Shown: in pieces, positions 45,638 to 55,986 of the stretch
Numbering within the stretch: position 1 is the stretch's first letter
Layout of the letters: every line of letters starts with the position of its first letter
DNA from: Lentisphaerae bacterium RIFOXYC12_FULL_60_16
GTDB taxonomy: Bacteria; Verrucomicrobiota; Kiritimatiellia; UBA8416; YA12-FULL-60-10
DNA: 64,000 nt
NCBI GenBank assembly: GCA_001803315.1
Contig: MHBQ01000065.1
Location: forward strand, 1 to 64,000
Direction: 5' to 3'
Notes under the pieces: generated by a model
Database searches by the model: none
What the model was told of the DNA's origin: nothing
Seen by the model: the letters and a program-made list of their open reading frames with translations, nothing else
Position numbers and translations under genes: made by a program

Positions 45638-46858
45638 CTACCTCCGACCGGTTCCCGGATTGCGTCGAGCCTCCTGCTTCACCGCTTGGAAGGCCCCGGT
45701 ATCCGTTGATAAACGGACCGCCGCCAAGGCCATACCGATACCGGCTTTCATGGCCTGCTGGTAGGCATAATCCGTGTTGGCAAGTTTCATGAAATCGCGG
45801 GTATGCAAAGCGGCCACGGTATGGCCGGCCGGTACAATGCCGAAAAAGGGATGCGACGCAGGCACGATCTGACTGACATTCCCCATATCCAGTGAACCGC
45901 GGGTCTCATTACCCTTCGCCGTTTCAAAGACAATTCCGGCCATGTTATAGGCTTCGGTCATGACGGTTTCCAAGGCAGCATTAATCCGAAACGAACGATA
46001 TCCCGGTTTGACCGGACGAATGGATACGCCGGCGCCCAGCGCGAGTCCAGCCCCCCGGGCTGCACGCCTGACCTGCCGGCACAAGGCGTCAAGCCGGGCC
46101 TCACTGGAGCTGCGCACCACCACCTCGACAACCGCTTGTTCCGGTATGACGTTCACCGCTTTGCCACCGTCGCGTACCACGGCGTGTAGACGCGCATCTT
46201 CATGCAGATGCTGACGCCAGGCATTGAGGGCGTTGATAAATAAAACCGCTGCATCCAAGGCATTGATGCCGTCCCAGGGACAAACCGCCGCATGGGCGGC
46301 CTTTCCACGAAATTGGACCACCAGGGTCTCAAGCGCATTGGCGCCCGCAATGGGACGGTTAAAGGTCGATGGATGCGTCATCCAGCAAGCGTCCAGATGG
46401 TCAAACGCATGCCGGTCCGCCATGATCCCCTTGCCGGCAAACAACTCTTCAGCCGGGGTCCCGATGATTTCAAAGCGGCCCCGCCAGTGCGCCCGGGTTC
46501 CCGCCATACCGACAGCAGCAGACAAGGCCGCCACCGTGATCAGGTTATGCCCACAGGCGTGCCCCAACCCGTCAAGGGCATCATATTCGGCCAGGACGCC
46601 CAGACAGGGACCCCGCGGGGTTCGACCGGTCAATGTCGCACGGAAGGACGTTTTCAACCCGACCCAGGGATGTTCAACCCGGTATCCCTGTTCGCGTAAA
46701 AAAGCAACCACCCGCTGTACCGCACGGTGTTCCTGGAATCCAATCTCCGGTTCAGCATGCAAGGCACGGCCGATAGCCCGGAGGGCGGAAGCCTGCCGTC
46801 GCACACAATCCTTGATGCCGGTGCCGGCTTTACCGTATGGCTGCTTTTTCGCGGGCAT
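45638..46858 (-). CDS. M20-family amidohydrolase (AbgB-like)
   Basis: ALHAEPEIGFQEHRAV, LAEYDALDGLGHACGHNLI, GTPAEE, RGKAAHAAVCPWDGINALDAAV, RGSLDMGNVSQIVPA. Confidence 0.9.
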   Translation of the reverse strand: MPAKKQPYGKAGTGIKDCVRRQASALRAIGRALHAEPEIGFQEHRAVQRVVAFLREQGYRVEHPWVGLKTSFRATLTGRTPRGPCLGVLAEYDALDGLGHACGHNLITVAALSAAVGMAGTRAHWRGRFEIIGTPAEELFAGKGIMADRHAFDHLDACWMTHPSTFNRPIAGANALETLVVQFRGKAAHAAVCPWDGINALDAAVLFINALNAWRQHLHEDARLHAVVRDGGKAVNVIPEQAVVEVVVRSSSEARLDALCRQVRRAARGAGLALGAGVSIRPVKPGYRSFRINAALETVMTEAYNMAGIVFETAKGNETRGSLDMGNVSQIVPASHPFFGIVPAGHTVAALHTRDFMKLANTDYAYQQAMKAGIGMALAAVRLSTDTGAFQAVKQEARRNPGTGRR

Positions 46859-46859
46859 G

Positions 46860-47936
46860 TCAGCCTTTCCATTCCCAGGCCGATTCATCGTCCTTGACCG
46901 GGAGGGAGACCGCCCGCCGCTTGGCGGCGGACTGGTACATGGCCAGCACAATTTCCAACGTCGGCCGCACGGCGGTTACCGGAATAACCACTTCCCGATC
47001 TTCCCGAACGGCGTCGATCATGTCCTGAATGACCACCTGATGATCCAGGAACCCGAAATCGGTTGCACCACCGGCGGCGGTTGCCTGGGATGCACTGCCC
47101 AGCTGCCGGATGGCATCATCGCCCGGCTGTTCATCACGGAACTTCCAAGTATGGATCTTTTCACCGGTTACAATGGCGGTCCCGTTGGTTCCGTTGATTT
47201 CAATGCGCAGATCGGTTCCCGGCCACAGGGCCGTGGAGGCTTCCACCACACCCTGGGCGCCATTGGCAAACTCGACAAATGCCAGTACCGTATCCTCGAT
47301 TTGGATGCCCGGATGTGCCAGGTTGTTCATCCGCGCCTGAACCCGCCGGGCCGGCCCAATGAGGTACTGCAACAGATCAATGTAGTGAAAGGCATGCTGA
47401 ACGGTCACACCAGCGCCGCTTTTCCGTGACATCCGCCAGGCATCCGATTGGTAATACTCAATGGAACGGAACCATTTCATGTAGGCATCCGCATGCAACA
47501 CCGTGCCAAACCGGCCGCTGTCAATGGCCTGCTTGATGGCCTGAATGGACTTTCTCACCCGACACTGCACCGTGCAACCGAACTTGACCCTGGCCTTCTT
47601 GCAGGCGGTAATCATCTCGTCCGTATCATGAAGACTCATGGCCGGTGGTTTCTCCGTCAACACATGCCGCTTGGCGGCCGCCGCCTGAACCACGGCATCC
47701 CGGTGCAAATGATTGGGCAGACAAATATTCACGACCTGGATGGCCGGATCCGCCAGCATTTCCTTGAACGTGTAATAGGCCTTGACCTTGTATTCGGCCG
47801 CCATCTTGTCGGCCCGTTCCTTGGCCATGTCACATATGGCCAGCAATTTTCCCCCTTTTGATGCCTGGATGGCCTTGGCATGAAAAGGCGACACCAAACC
47901 CGCCCCCAGAATTCCAAACCCGATGGATGTAGCCAT
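46860..47936 (-). CDS. Gfo/Idh/MocA-family oxidoreductase
   Basis: IGFGILGAGLVSPFHAKAIQAS; NICLPNHLHRDAVVQAAAAKRHVLTEKPPAMS; QHAFHYIDLLQYLIG. Confidence 0.92.
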   Translation of the reverse strand: MATSIGFGILGAGLVSPFHAKAIQASKGGKLLAICDMAKERADKMAAEYKVKAYYTFKEMLADPAIQVVNICLPNHLHRDAVVQAAAAKRHVLTEKPPAMSLHDTDEMITACKKARVKFGCTVQCRVRKSIQAIKQAIDSGRFGTVLHADAYMKWFRSIEYYQSDAWRMSRKSGAGVTVQHAFHYIDLLQYLIGPARRVQARMNNLAHPGIQIEDTVLAFVEFANGAQGVVEASTALWPGTDLRIEINGTNGTAIVTGEKIHTWKFRDEQPGDDAIRQLGSASQATAAGGATDFGFLDHQVVIQDMIDAVREDREVVIPVTAVRPTLEIVLAMYQSAAKRRAVSLPVKDDESAWEWKG

Positions 47937-47967
47937 GACGAATCCCCCTATTCCCTTGCCTCCGGCT

Positions 47968-49005
47968 TCAGGCCGGAATCAGCAGGGCTTTTAACGCTTC
48001 CAACCGCTCAATCGCATCAAAGACCGATTCCCACTGTGCCAGTGGTGCACGATGGCTTATAACCTCCTGGGCTGGTACCGCACCGCTGTGAATCAGGTGA
48101 ATGGTCCGATCCCAGGATGTGTAACTGGTGGACATGCAGAACTGGACATCCACCACCTTGAATGCAAATTTGTCCCAGGGAAGTTCCACGGGCCGGTTGC
48201 CGGTCAGGCCGATCGCACAAATCCTGCCACGTTTCCGCACCAGATCAACCGTTGAAGGTATGGCCTTCGGGGCTCCGCTGCATTCCGCCACGACATCCGC
48301 ACCCAGCCCGCCGGTCAGTTCCATGACGGCTTCCACAGCGTTGCGTTGGCCGATGTTGATAACCTGGCGGAATCCCAAATCACGGGCTTTCTTGAGCCGC
48401 AACGCCTCGTCACCAGGAGTTCCAAGAATCACCACTTCGCGGGCGCCTGCCGCCCGTGCCACCATGGCGGTCAACAAACCGATGGGCCCGGGCCCCTGAA
48501 CCACGACCAGGTCCCCGGGAATCACCCCGGTCCGTTCAATCAGGTCCGTCACGGCATTCGCAGTAGGTTCCACAACGGCAGCCTGATCCCAGGTCATATC
48601 GGCGGGAATGGTATGCAGCAAGCGTTCAGGATAGCAGATGTATTCCGCCATACCGCCATCAATCCCCCATCCCGGAGATCGTTTGTCCGGACAAATCTGG
48701 ATGTTCCCGGTACGGCAAAGCGGACATACCCCGCAGGCACGGGTGTGCGGTTCTGCCACCACCCGATCCCCCTCCTTGATCCGTTTGCAGTCTGCCCCCC
48801 GCTCAATGACCGTTCCCGTAAACTCATGACCCAGAATGACGGGCGGCCAGTAGGGAAAGCTGTCATGCCGCACATGGATATCCGAACCACAGATACCGCA
48901 GGCGGCAATCTTTATCTTCACTTCACCGGGACCGGGAACCGGCTCCTTGACATCCCGAACCTCGATGAAACCGACACCTTTTTGTGTTTTTACGAGTGCT
49001 TTCAT
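47968..49005 (-). CDS. Zinc-dependent MDR-family (threonine/sorbitol dehydrogenase-like) dehydrogenase
   Basis: CGICGSDIHVRHDSFPYWPPVILGHEFTGTV; four-Cys structural zinc CGVCPLCRTGNIQICPD; VVVQGPGPIGLLTAMVARAAGA. Confidence 0.93.
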   Translation of the reverse strand: MKALVKTQKGVGFIEVRDVKEPVPGPGEVKIKIAACGICGSDIHVRHDSFPYWPPVILGHEFTGTVIERGADCKRIKEGDRVVAEPHTRACGVCPLCRTGNIQICPDKRSPGWGIDGGMAEYICYPERLLHTIPADMTWDQAAVVEPTANAVTDLIERTGVIPGDLVVVQGPGPIGLLTAMVARAAGAREVVILGTPGDEALRLKKARDLGFRQVINIGQRNAVEAVMELTGGLGADVVAECSGAPKAIPSTVDLVRKRGRICAIGLTGNRPVELPWDKFAFKVVDVQFCMSTSYTSWDRTIHLIHSGAVPAQEVISHRAPLAQWESVFDAIERLEALKALLIPA

Positions 49006-50246
49006 TCTGTTACCCCCGAATAACCGGTCAGGAAATCCACCAATACACAAGCCGCGGCGGCCACATCGTTGAGATCAATCTGTTCCTGGCGCGAATGCGC
49101 CACTTTCAAGGAACCCGGTCCATACACCAATGAAGGGATTCTCAACTGGTTGTTGTAGAACCAGGCATCACAGGATGCCGTCATGCCGGCAATCTCGGTG
49201 GGAGCACCCAGTTTGCGCGATGATTGAAGCAGGGCCTGCGGCACCTCGTGCGAGGGTTCAAGCACGCTGCTGTCATGCCGGTACAGGAAGGTAAGTTCCA
49301 CGTTGTGCATGGCATCCGCGCCCAACCCGGCAGCCAGGGCCGCGGACATTTCCGCCTGAACCTGCTGATGTGTCTTGTTGGGCAGGAGTCCCAACACCCC
49401 CATCAGCACCGCCTTGCTTGGCGCCGATGCCGGCCAGTTGCCGGCCTGCAAACTACCGAAGGTGATCGGCATCGGGTTCGGATAACCGTCAAAAAGAGGA
49501 AATCCCCGTGAAGCGGCCAGCAGCTCTGCATGATAACGTTCCAGAACCGCCATGGCATCCCGTGCCAGCAATAACGCGCTTCTCGTCTGGCCGGCCTGGC
49601 CGCTATGCCCCGCTTTGCCGGTACAGACCAGGCGAAACCAGACGGCACCACGGATCGATGTCAGTATTCGCTGTTCCGTGGGTTCCAGCACGATGCAGGC
49701 ATCGGCCTTTTCCCCGCGCCGCGCCATGGCAAGCGTACCATTGCCGCCATTCTCCTCCTCCACAACGATATGGGCCACAAGATCCCCCTTGAGGCGGATA
49801 CCCAACTGTTGCAAGGCACGGAATACCAGCCAGATCGTGGCGGCCTGGCCCTTGGCATCACAAGCGCCACGGCCATGCACCACGGTTCCCTCGATTCGGG
49901 GATTCCACGGTTCAGCCATATCCTCCGAAGGCGGGACCACGTCCAGATGCGTATTAAACAATACCGTAGGCCCCCCACCCGTCCCCTTGCTCACGGCCCG
50001 CACATTAAACCGACCCTTGTAACGGATATCCGGGATCGGCGTGCTGTAATCCGGGTCGTTGCGCAGGGCGTCATCGAGCGGTATGCGCGTCGCACGCGAT
50101 GCACATCGCTTGAATCCACCCAATGCCAAACGCATGGCGTCCCGTTCACAACCCGGTGTCGACGGGCACCGGATCAGATCGCACAGGAAATCCCGTGCTT
50201 CCGGCAGAACGGCGGCAATGCCCTCGCGAATGCGGTCCGGTGTCAT
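49002..50246 (-). CDS. M20-family peptidase/deacylase (ArgE/DapE-like)
   Basis: VLFNTHLDVVP, VHGRGACDAKGQAATIWLVFRAL, VVEEENGGNGTLAM, GKAGHSGQAG. ATGA overlaps on both sides. Confidence 0.9.
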   Translation of the reverse strand: MTPDRIREGIAAVLPEARDFLCDLIRCPSTPGCERDAMRLALGGFKRCASRATRIPLDDALRNDPDYSTPIPDIRYKGRFNVRAVSKGTGGGPTVLFNTHLDVVPPSEDMAEPWNPRIEGTVVHGRGACDAKGQAATIWLVFRALQQLGIRLKGDLVAHIVVEEENGGNGTLAMARRGEKADACIVLEPTEQRILTSIRGAVWFRLVCTGKAGHSGQAGQTRSALLLARDAMAVLERYHAELLAASRGFPLFDGYPNPMPITFGSLQAGNWPASAPSKAVLMGVLGLLPNKTHQQVQAEMSAALAAGLGADAMHNVELTFLYRHDSSVLEPSHEVPQALLQSSRKLGAPTEIAGMTASCDAWFYNNQLRIPSLVYGPGSLKVAHSRQEQIDLNDVAAAACVLVDFLTGYSGVTE

Positions 50247-51565
50247 AACGAAAGGTCCTTCAGGACAGACTCCATGATCTGGAGGCTTTCATCCGCCTGT
50301 TCCTGGGTAATCACCAGCGGCGGTGCGACCCGGATGACATTGCCATAGACCCCCACCGAACCGACAATCAAACCGCGGTTGGCACACCCGTCAATCACGG
50401 GACGGATCAACTCGGGAGCCGGCTTTTTGGTCTTTTTGTCCGCAACGAATTCCAGCCCCATGACAAGCCCCATGCCGCGCACACAGCCAAGGTACGGGCA
50501 TTTGGACGCCATGGACTGGAGCCGTTCCATCATGAATCGGCCGATCCGGGCAGAATTTTCAACCAACCGTTCCCGCTCATAGATCTCGAGAATCGCGATG
50601 ACCGCCGCACTGGCTACCGGGTTGCCACCGAGGGTGCTGGACAACTCCCCTTTCTTCAAGCAGGCGAACACGGAATCACGCGCCGCCACAGCCGATACGG
50701 GAACGCCGCAACCAATGGCCTTGCCGATGGTCATGATGTCGACATCCAGCTGCTCGTGCTCCTGGGCCCACATCTTACCCGTTCGGCCATAGGACGCCTG
50801 CACTTCATCAAGCGTTATCAGCATGCCCCGCGCGTGCGCCCATTCCACCAACCGGGTCAACCACCCTTCCGGCGGGAAGATGAACCCGGCGGCTCCCTGG
50901 TAGGGTTCCACCAGCACGCCTGCCAGGCTGCCTACCGAATTGGACTGGATAACGGTATCGAGATAGTCGAAATAACGGCGGAACGACGGTCCATCCTGGC
51001 AGAATCCCAGGGTGTCACGGTACGGATTCGGGAATGCTGCCCGGATAATTCCAGGAACCCCGGGACCATAGCCACGTTTGGGACCCGCCATGCCACCCAT
51101 CGAGGCAGCGCCAAAGGTCCGACCATGGAATCCGCCTTCGAAAGTCAGGATTTCAAAACATCCCGTCTTCCGTCGCATCAGGCGCATGGCGGCTTCCGTC
51201 GTTTCACTGCCCGTCGACAGGAAAAAGCAACGGTTAAGATGCTTGGGCAGCACCTTGACCAGCTTTTCAGCAGCCAGGATCCGCTGAACATTGGCGCATT
51301 CGTAATTGTTAAGCAGTTGTCCGGACGCTTCCTGAACCGCCTTGACGAGGTGGGGGTGACAATGCCCCACATTGGTAACCAGCACCCCGGACGTCCAGTC
51401 AATGAACTGGTTGCCGTCAACATCGTTCACCACGCATCCATGGGCGGACTCCCACACGATCGGCGCCTGATATCCCACAACATCCGCTTCAAACTGATGC
51501 CAGCGTTCCAGCAAGGCCTTGCTTTTGGGACCCGGCAACGAACCATTCACACGTGTGATTTTCAT
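50243..51565 (-). CDS. Class III PLP-dependent aminotransferase
   Basis: GNQFIDWTSGVLVTNVGHCHPHLVKAVQ, FFLSTGSETTEAAMRL, FEGGFHGRTFGA, LITLDEVQASYGRTGKMWAQEH, TIGKAIGCGVPVSAV. Confidence 0.93.
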   Translation of the reverse strand: MKITRVNGSLPGPKSKALLERWHQFEADVVGYQAPIVWESAHGCVVNDVDGNQFIDWTSGVLVTNVGHCHPHLVKAVQEASGQLLNNYECANVQRILAAEKLVKVLPKHLNRCFFLSTGSETTEAAMRLMRRKTGCFEILTFEGGFHGRTFGAASMGGMAGPKRGYGPGVPGIIRAAFPNPYRDTLGFCQDGPSFRRYFDYLDTVIQSNSVGSLAGVLVEPYQGAAGFIFPPEGWLTRLVEWAHARGMLITLDEVQASYGRTGKMWAQEHEQLDVDIMTIGKAIGCGVPVSAVAARDSVFACLKKGELSSTLGGNPVASAAVIAILEIYERERLVENSARIGRFMMERLQSMASKCPYLGCVRGMGLVMGLEFVADKKTKKPAPELIRPVIDGCANRGLIVGSVGVYGNVIRVAPPLVITQEQADESLQIMESVLKDLSL

Positions 51566-51602
51566 AAAACCGCAGCTCGCTTTCCCACCCCGGATCGGGA
51601 TG

Positions 51603-52589
51603 TTACTTCCTGAGGGTTTCCTTGTTGATCACGCACCGGGCATTGCCGCCCTTGGACCATGATACGATATCGTCGAGTATACTCTTCCGGATTTCCCACC
51701 CGGCCTCTTCCGATGCCCACCCGATATGCGGGGTCAGGATGATGTTGTCCAACCCGAACAGCGGATGCGTCGGGGGCGGTGGTTCAACGGTAAAAACATC
51801 GATTGCCGCACCGGCAATCCGCCGTTCACGCAGCACCTGACCGAGCGCCACCTCGTCCACCATGCCGCCCCGGGCAGTATTGACCAGATAGGCGGTTGGT
51901 TTCATCAGGGACAGGGTGCGGGCATTGACAATCTGCTTCGTTTCATCGTTCAACGGTGTGTGAACGGTCAGGAAATCCGATTCCTTGAACAGCGTATCCG
52001 TATCCACCCACTGTATCCCCTCCATCTCCGCCTTCCGCTTATCACTCAGATAAGGATCGGAACCGAGAATACGGAATCCAAAACTCTTCAGCTTTCTGAA
52101 GACCCGGCTCCCGATCCGCCCCAACCCCAGGATTCCAAGGGTCTTTCCGTCCAACCGGTAAATGGGAAACAGTTTCGAAAAATCCCATTGGCCGGTGGCG
52201 CTGGCCTGGTCGAGGGTTGCGCGGCTCCAGACTACCTTGCGTCCGCAGGCAAAGATCAAGGCCACGGCATGCTCCGCCACATCTTCCTTGCAGTAGTCCG
52301 GCTGATAGGCGAACTGGATGCCATGCCGGGTGCAGGCAGCGACGTCCACGTTGTCATACCCGATGCCATGGCGGATCAGCAGGCGGCAATCCTTCAACAA
52401 GGCCAATTGCGCGTCATGCATCTTGACCATATTGACCACCACCACCTCGGCGCCGGCACACTGGGAAGCAACCTCTGCTTCCGGCTTGAACTTCAACTGG
52501 AAGGCACCAAACCCGATACCCGCCTTGCGCAATTCGCCGGCTTCCCAATCCAGATTGTCCTCGATATAATCGGTCACTACCGCTTTCAT
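51603..52589 (-). CDS. D-2-hydroxyacid dehydrogenase (CtBP-like)
   Basis: GKTLGILGLGRIGSRVFRKLKSFGFRILGSDPYLS, YLVNTARGGMVDEVALGQVL, LTPHIGWASEEA. Confidence 0.92.
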   Translation of the reverse strand: MKAVVTDYIEDNLDWEAGELRKAGIGFGAFQLKFKPEAEVASQCAGAEVVVVNMVKMHDAQLALLKDCRLLIRHGIGYDNVDVAACTRHGIQFAYQPDYCKEDVAEHAVALIFACGRKVVWSRATLDQASATGQWDFSKLFPIYRLDGKTLGILGLGRIGSRVFRKLKSFGFRILGSDPYLSDKRKAEMEGIQWVDTDTLFKESDFLTVHTPLNDETKQIVNARTLSLMKPTAYLVNTARGGMVDEVALGQVLRERRIAGAAIDVFTVEPPPPTHPLFGLDNIILTPHIGWASEEAGWEIRKSILDDIVSWSKGGNARCVINKETLRK

Positions 52590-53659
52590 CGCTTGATCTC
52601 CACCCAGCGTCGTGCGCTGTCCGACTGGTAAACGGCCTCAACCACCCGTAACGCTTCCACCCCATCCTGGCCGCTGATCGGTGGTTCCTTGCCGGTCCGC
52701 ACAGACCGTACAAACGCCCGGAGATACTCCAACCCCATGAATCCGGAATAACCGGGGGTCGGCTGAAGCTCAAACTCCTGGCTGCGCCGCGGTGAACCGG
52801 CAAAGGCGGCATCGTCGCTGCACACATGCAGCACATCCTTCTGTCCCTCGTAGGCCGGTGACCAGGAGATCACCCCACGGGTCCCCCGGAACGCCACATA
52901 CAGGTCACGCCCGCAAGGGAACGCATCCGGCACGGTGTAACTGATATCCAACGCCACAATGGCTCCCTTTTTGAAACGCAAATGGGCAAAGGAATTATCC
53001 TCGACGTCGTATTCCTGGTTGATTTTGACATTACGCCCGGAAACCTCAACCACTTCATCCTGCAGGATCATCCGGCAGAGATCGATCCAGTGGACCCCCA
53101 GATTATACATGGGGCCACCGCCGGATTTTGCCTTTTCCAAAATCCAGGGGGACTTTCCGTCCAAATAACGGGTCAGTCGACCGGCAGCACAACGACCTTC
53201 ACCACCCACAACCTCTCCGATCATCCCGGAACTGATCAGACGCTTGATTTCCTGGGCCACGGGATGCAACCGCCAGCAATATCCGGTGGTCAATTGAACC
53301 TTGTTTCGACGGGCAGCAGTCACGATGCGTTCCGCCCCGCGGCGCGTGGATGCCATGGGTTTTTCCACCATCAAATGGGCGCCTGCCGCCGCACAAAGTT
53401 CGGCCGCGTCGGGACAATCCACATGCGGCAGAAACAAGGCTGCAATATCCGGCTGTTCAGCTTTCAGGAGTCGATCCAACCGGTCGTATCCGCGGATCCC
53501 GAAGTCCTGGCAGAAAGGTTCACGAAGCGTGCCATCCTCTTCAAAGACGGACGTGACCCTGACGTCCGGAACCGCCTTGAACAGGGTCATGTAGGAACGG
53601 GGGTGCAAATGCCCCAACCCGATCACGGCAACCTTCAATGGTGCAACCTCGCGTTTCAT
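52586..53659 (-). CDS. Gfo/Idh/MocA-family oxidoreductase
   Basis: VAVIGLGHLHPRSYMTLFKAVP; GAHLMVEKPMASTRRGAERIV; GGGPMYNLGVHWIDLCRMILQ. Confidence 0.92.
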   Translation of the reverse strand: MKREVAPLKVAVIGLGHLHPRSYMTLFKAVPDVRVTSVFEEDGTLREPFCQDFGIRGYDRLDRLLKAEQPDIAALFLPHVDCPDAAELCAAAGAHLMVEKPMASTRRGAERIVTAARRNKVQLTTGYCWRLHPVAQEIKRLISSGMIGEVVGGEGRCAAGRLTRYLDGKSPWILEKAKSGGGPMYNLGVHWIDLCRMILQDEVVEVSGRNVKINQEYDVEDNSFAHLRFKKGAIVALDISYTVPDAFPCGRDLYVAFRGTRGVISWSPAYEGQKDVLHVCSDDAAFAGSPRRSQEFELQPTPGYSGFMGLEYLRAFVRSVRTGKEPPISGQDGVEALRVVEAVYQSDSARRWVEIKR

Positions 53660-53701
53660 CCGGTTTAGTCCTGCCTTTCTGTTACCAACATCATTCCCAA
53701 A

Positions 53702-54901
53702 TCAGATACGCGGGACGTCGACTTCCTGCCCGCGCCGTTCCGACGATACATAGGCGGCATACGTGGCCAGCGTGGTGTCCATGGCCAATTCCCATCCGGA
53801 TTGAGGAGCGGTTCCATCCGCCGCACAGGTCATGAAATCCTGGAGCTCCGCCTGATACCCGATCGTGAAATTCTCGTCCGGCGCTGCCTGTGTCCAACCT
53901 TCCTTCGTGCTGGCCTTCTCGATCAGGTAAATATCGCGGTACTGGTCGTCGCGGGGATTATAGGTATCCATGAGACCGGCCGGACTCAAGTGACACCGGC
54001 TGCGATGATTGTTTGCGAACACCTCGACGTAATCGTATATCCCGCCCAGCACCACTTCCGAGGTGACGATATCGCCCACCATCCCGTCTTCAAACACCAC
54101 ATGGATCATCCCGTAATCTTCAATATCCAGGTAATCGGTCCGAATCATCTTCACATCACGATACGCCGGCTGACGGGTCAGTTCATGAACCCGGGCACTC
54201 ACGGCAATCGGACGGATCGGGCGGCCATCACGTGCAAGCCCCTCCACCCGCTTCAAGTACAGTAACGCACCCAGGGGATGAACCCCCTTGCCGATCAGGG
54301 AACCGCCTCCGGCATATTTCCATATCCCATAAACCGGAGAAGCCGATCCATTGTGAGACTCCTCGCCCATCATCCGCAGGATCTGGGCGCCGGTCTTCTC
54401 GATGATCTCACGCTCCTTCTGGATCCCGGGGGCATAGACGAAATTTTCGGCATATCCGAAACAGACTCCGGCCTTTTTGACCCGTTCATTCAACTGGACA
54501 AGCTGTTCCGTAACCGCATCCAGCATGGGTTGTTTGGATGCCCGATTCCCCCGGAAAGCGTCGTCACCCGGGGGGCCGAAATAACCGGTCAAAGGTTTTT
54601 CGCAAATCAAACCCTTGCCGGCCTCAATCGCCATACGAATACCGGGTTCATGGGCACACGGCGGGGAACAGATATCCAACACATCCACGTGATCAAGCAT
54701 GGCGGTGACATCACGAAAGACCGGTATGCCATGCGCCCGGCCGAAAGTCTCACGACTTTCCGCCCGCAGCGACGTGATGGCCGTGATTTCAACCTGCACG
54801 CCGTAGACCCGGCGCAGGCAGGCAACATGGAATTGCCCGGCAAACCCAGCGCCGATTATCCCCACGCGGATTTTTTTCATCGGATTCGCCGGCATCCTCA
54901 A
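53702..54901 (-). CDS. Gfo/Idh/MocA-family oxidoreductase
   Basis: RVGIIGAGFAGQFHVACLRRV; VLDICSPPCAHEPGIRMAIEAGKGLICEKPLTG; GGGSLIGKGVHPLGALLYLKRVEG. Confidence 0.92.
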   Translation of the reverse strand: MRMPANPMKKIRVGIIGAGFAGQFHVACLRRVYGVQVEITAITSLRAESRETFGRAHGIPVFRDVTAMLDHVDVLDICSPPCAHEPGIRMAIEAGKGLICEKPLTGYFGPPGDDAFRGNRASKQPMLDAVTEQLVQLNERVKKAGVCFGYAENFVYAPGIQKEREIIEKTGAQILRMMGEESHNGSASPVYGIWKYAGGGSLIGKGVHPLGALLYLKRVEGLARDGRPIRPIAVSARVHELTRQPAYRDVKMIRTDYLDIEDYGMIHVVFEDGMVGDIVTSEVVLGGIYDYVEVFANNHRSRCHLSPAGLMDTYNPRDDQYRDIYLIEKASTKEGWTQAAPDENFTIGYQAELQDFMTCAADGTAPQSGWELAMDTTLATYAAYVSSERRGQEVDVPRI

Positions 54902-55929
54902 TATTTGCCGTTCTGTGTTTCAAAATGCGTGGTTTTGCCAAGACTTTCCCCACCCTTGCTCACCCAGTGCGCGATCCATTCAATCACGGTGCCGAGGGGT
55001 ACGGAGGGATTGCCGAACAACTGGTTCGCTTTACGCGCATTGTTCAGGTATCCACGCCCATTTTCTTCACCGGTAAAGGTAGCGGGCTTGCCCATCAACC
55101 GGCCAAACTCCATGGCCGCTTCCCGAATCGAAAAGGTTTCGGGGCCGGTGACGTTGAGAATGGTCGCCGGTGAACTGGCCAGTTCCAGCGCCTGCAACAC
55201 CTGTGAACAGGCATCACCCTGCCAGATCACATTGGCAAAACCCGTCGTCACATCCACCGGTTGCCCCTTCCAGACCCGTTCCGCCACATCGAACAAGACA
55301 CCGTACCGCAACTCCACGGCATAATTGAGGCGGATATGGACCACGCGTTCCCCTTTTTGTTCGGAGAAATAATCAAACATTCGCTCCCGACCGAGACAGG
55401 ATTGCGCATATTCGCCAATCGGGTCGGGGGGCAGGGTTTCAGTTGCACCACACGTCTTCATATCCAGGACGGGATAGACACACCCGGTGGAGAAAGCGGC
55501 GATCCGCGAACGGGTAAATACACGGGCCACATTGTGCGGCACCATCACGTTGATCGCCCAGGTCAGCGATTCACTCCCGGTGGAACCGAACTTGCGTCCC
55601 ACCATGTAGACGATATTTTCGATCGCCGGCAGTTTGGCCACGGCATCAGGATCCATCAAGTCACAGGTCATGGTCTCAACCCCTTGATTGGCAAGGGATT
55701 CAAGCGCTTTCGGCATGACATCGACCGCCACCACCCGCTTCTTGAGACCGGCGGCCTGCAACGCCCGTCGCGCCAGCAGGGTCATGGTAGGGCCAACCTT
55801 GCCGCCGGCGCCCAGAATCATGATATCCCCGGACAAGCGCTTCATGGCGGCCACCAGCGAATCGCCGGGTGTCGTCAGGATGTCGTCCAACTGTTTAACG
55901 GTTTCAATGTGCTTCGGCAGATTATGCAT
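54898..55929 (-). CDS. NAD(P)-dependent epimerase/SDR-like protein
   Basis: DIMILGAGGKVGPTMTLLARRALQAAG; IAAFSTGCVYPV; FDYFSEQKGERVVHIRLNYAVELRYGVL. Confidence 0.87.
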   Translation of the reverse strand: MHNLPKHIETVKQLDDILTTPGDSLVAAMKRLSGDIMILGAGGKVGPTMTLLARRALQAAGLKKRVVAVDVMPKALESLANQGVETMTCDLMDPDAVAKLPAIENIVYMVGRKFGSTGSESLTWAINVMVPHNVARVFTRSRIAAFSTGCVYPVLDMKTCGATETLPPDPIGEYAQSCLGRERMFDYFSEQKGERVVHIRLNYAVELRYGVLFDVAERVWKGQPVDVTTGFANVIWQGDACSQVLQALELASSPATILNVTGPETFSIREAAMEFGRLMGKPATFTGEENGRGYLNNARKANQLFGNPSVPLGTVIEWIAHWVSKGGESLGKTTHFETQNGKY

Positions 55930-55986
55930 GATGAGTTCTCCTGGATGAATTCCCCGGTTCCCCGCAACCGGACAAAATACGCGTAG

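Noticed and set aside
46224-47429. 401-aa + strand ORF
   Set aside because: Antisense to M20 and Gfo/Idh/MocA genes with canonical motifs; no motifs of its own.
54278-55324. 348-aa + strand ORF
   Set aside because: Antisense shadow of Gfo/Idh/MocA and SDR genes.
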